This document shows, piece after piece, positions 63,531 to 64,000 of a stretch of DNA of 64,000 nt. This stretch comes from Chionis minor (lineage: Eukaryota; Chordata; Aves; Charadriiformes; Chionididae). A program made the position numbers and the translations under genes. Location: positions 546,923 through 610,922 of the forward strand of contig VZSF01006733.1 of NCBI GenBank assembly GCA_013398295.1, read 5' to 3'. Each line of letters begins with the position of its first letter. Positions within the stretch are counted from its first letter, which is position 1. The notes beneath the pieces were generated by a model. It did no database searches. It was not told the origin of the DNA and saw nothing but the letters and a program-made list of their open reading frames with translations.

Positions 63531-64000
63531 AAAGATTAAAGACGTTCCTCTGAATTGAGCACTTTAAGAAGGCTGATAACCCTCAACAGCAGTGAGGAGG
63601 GGGCAAAAAACTGCAGAGCTGAGAGTTATCTATAAAGCCCGGTGTATTTATGAGCTGTCAACCTGATCACAAATATGAACTATTTTACAAGAAAAATGTT
63701 CATGAAAATTATAATTTTTCCATATAAAATGTCATCTTTCTGTCACAACCAAGGACTTTTTCTTTAAAAAAGGGATTTTTTTCAGTAAAAAACCCCACTT
63801 TCAGTTATTAATTGTTTCAGTGAAGCATAAAATTTTCTAGGGAAGGCTGATAACTGCTTACAAAAGAAATAATTTTGCAGAAAATACAATTTTCCACCAA
63901 TATCAGGGTAACATTACTCCTATTAATACAATTTTCTAATTCATAAATCTAATTCTTTCCAGACTGAAGATTTCAAAGTTAAATGCTTCCACTGAGCTTT

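Larger units (their letters stand above)
61374..64000 (+). other. GNAT3: GNAT3 intron 2 (partial)
   Basis: The intron begins with GTAAGTATAT and runs to the window end without exon 3, so it is at least 2,627 bases long. It contains the CR1 copy at 63134 and a poly-T run at about 61998. A peptide-like KIHSCYS stretch at 62531 is not exon 3, because it has no acceptor and no continued similarity. Confidence 0.85.

Overview
The window looks like bird nuclear DNA: AT-rich, intron-poor in coding signal, and carrying many CR1 (chicken repeat 1) LINE fragments plus endogenous-retrovirus LTRs of a kind widespread in avian genomes. The CR1 copies are recognised by their ATTCTATG-type 3' tails and ORF2 C-terminal reading frames. 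There are no operons, CRISPR arrays, bacterial genes or convincing RNA genes. One 350-base run of N marks an assembly gap.

The only protein gene I can name is GNAT3, the taste G-protein alpha subunit (alpha-gustducin), on the + strand. Its first coding exon is at 54549-54666 and the 43-base second exon, carrying the GTP-binding P-loop, is at 61331-61373. The two are separated by a 6,664-base intron and join in phase. Exon 3 and the rest of the gene lie beyond base 64000. A good TATA box at 54350 is a plausible core promoter. From memory of the human locus (GNAI1-GNAT3-CD36), the 54 kb upstream should point toward CD36, but I found no CD36 coding exon here.

Layout: 1-24 kb is non-coding sequence with CR1 copies at 2.8, 7.0 and 14.2 kb and an ERV LTR fragment at 6.1 kb. 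At 24.1-26.0 kb there is a long, old, frameshifted CR1 with recognisable reverse-transcriptase blocks, abutted by a minus-strand LTR-like block to about 26.5 kb. At 35.6-36.5 kb one CR1 sits inside another in opposite orientation. At 38.3-39.7 kb a CR1 is broken by an ERV LTR and the assembly gap. At 48.2 kb there is an old + strand CR1, and at 49.2-49.9 kb an intact solo LTR with a perfect 5-bp target duplication. The interval 54.3-64 kb is the GNAT3 promoter, exons 1 and 2, and introns 1 and 2, with one CR1 in intron 2.

Unexplained items worth checking are: a near-perfect 30-bp-arm hairpin at 17040-17111; an exon-like segment encoding a signal-peptide-like start at 42563-42760; and a coding-looking, broken minus-strand block at 50126-50800 next to the solo LTR. 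None of these is established as a gene.
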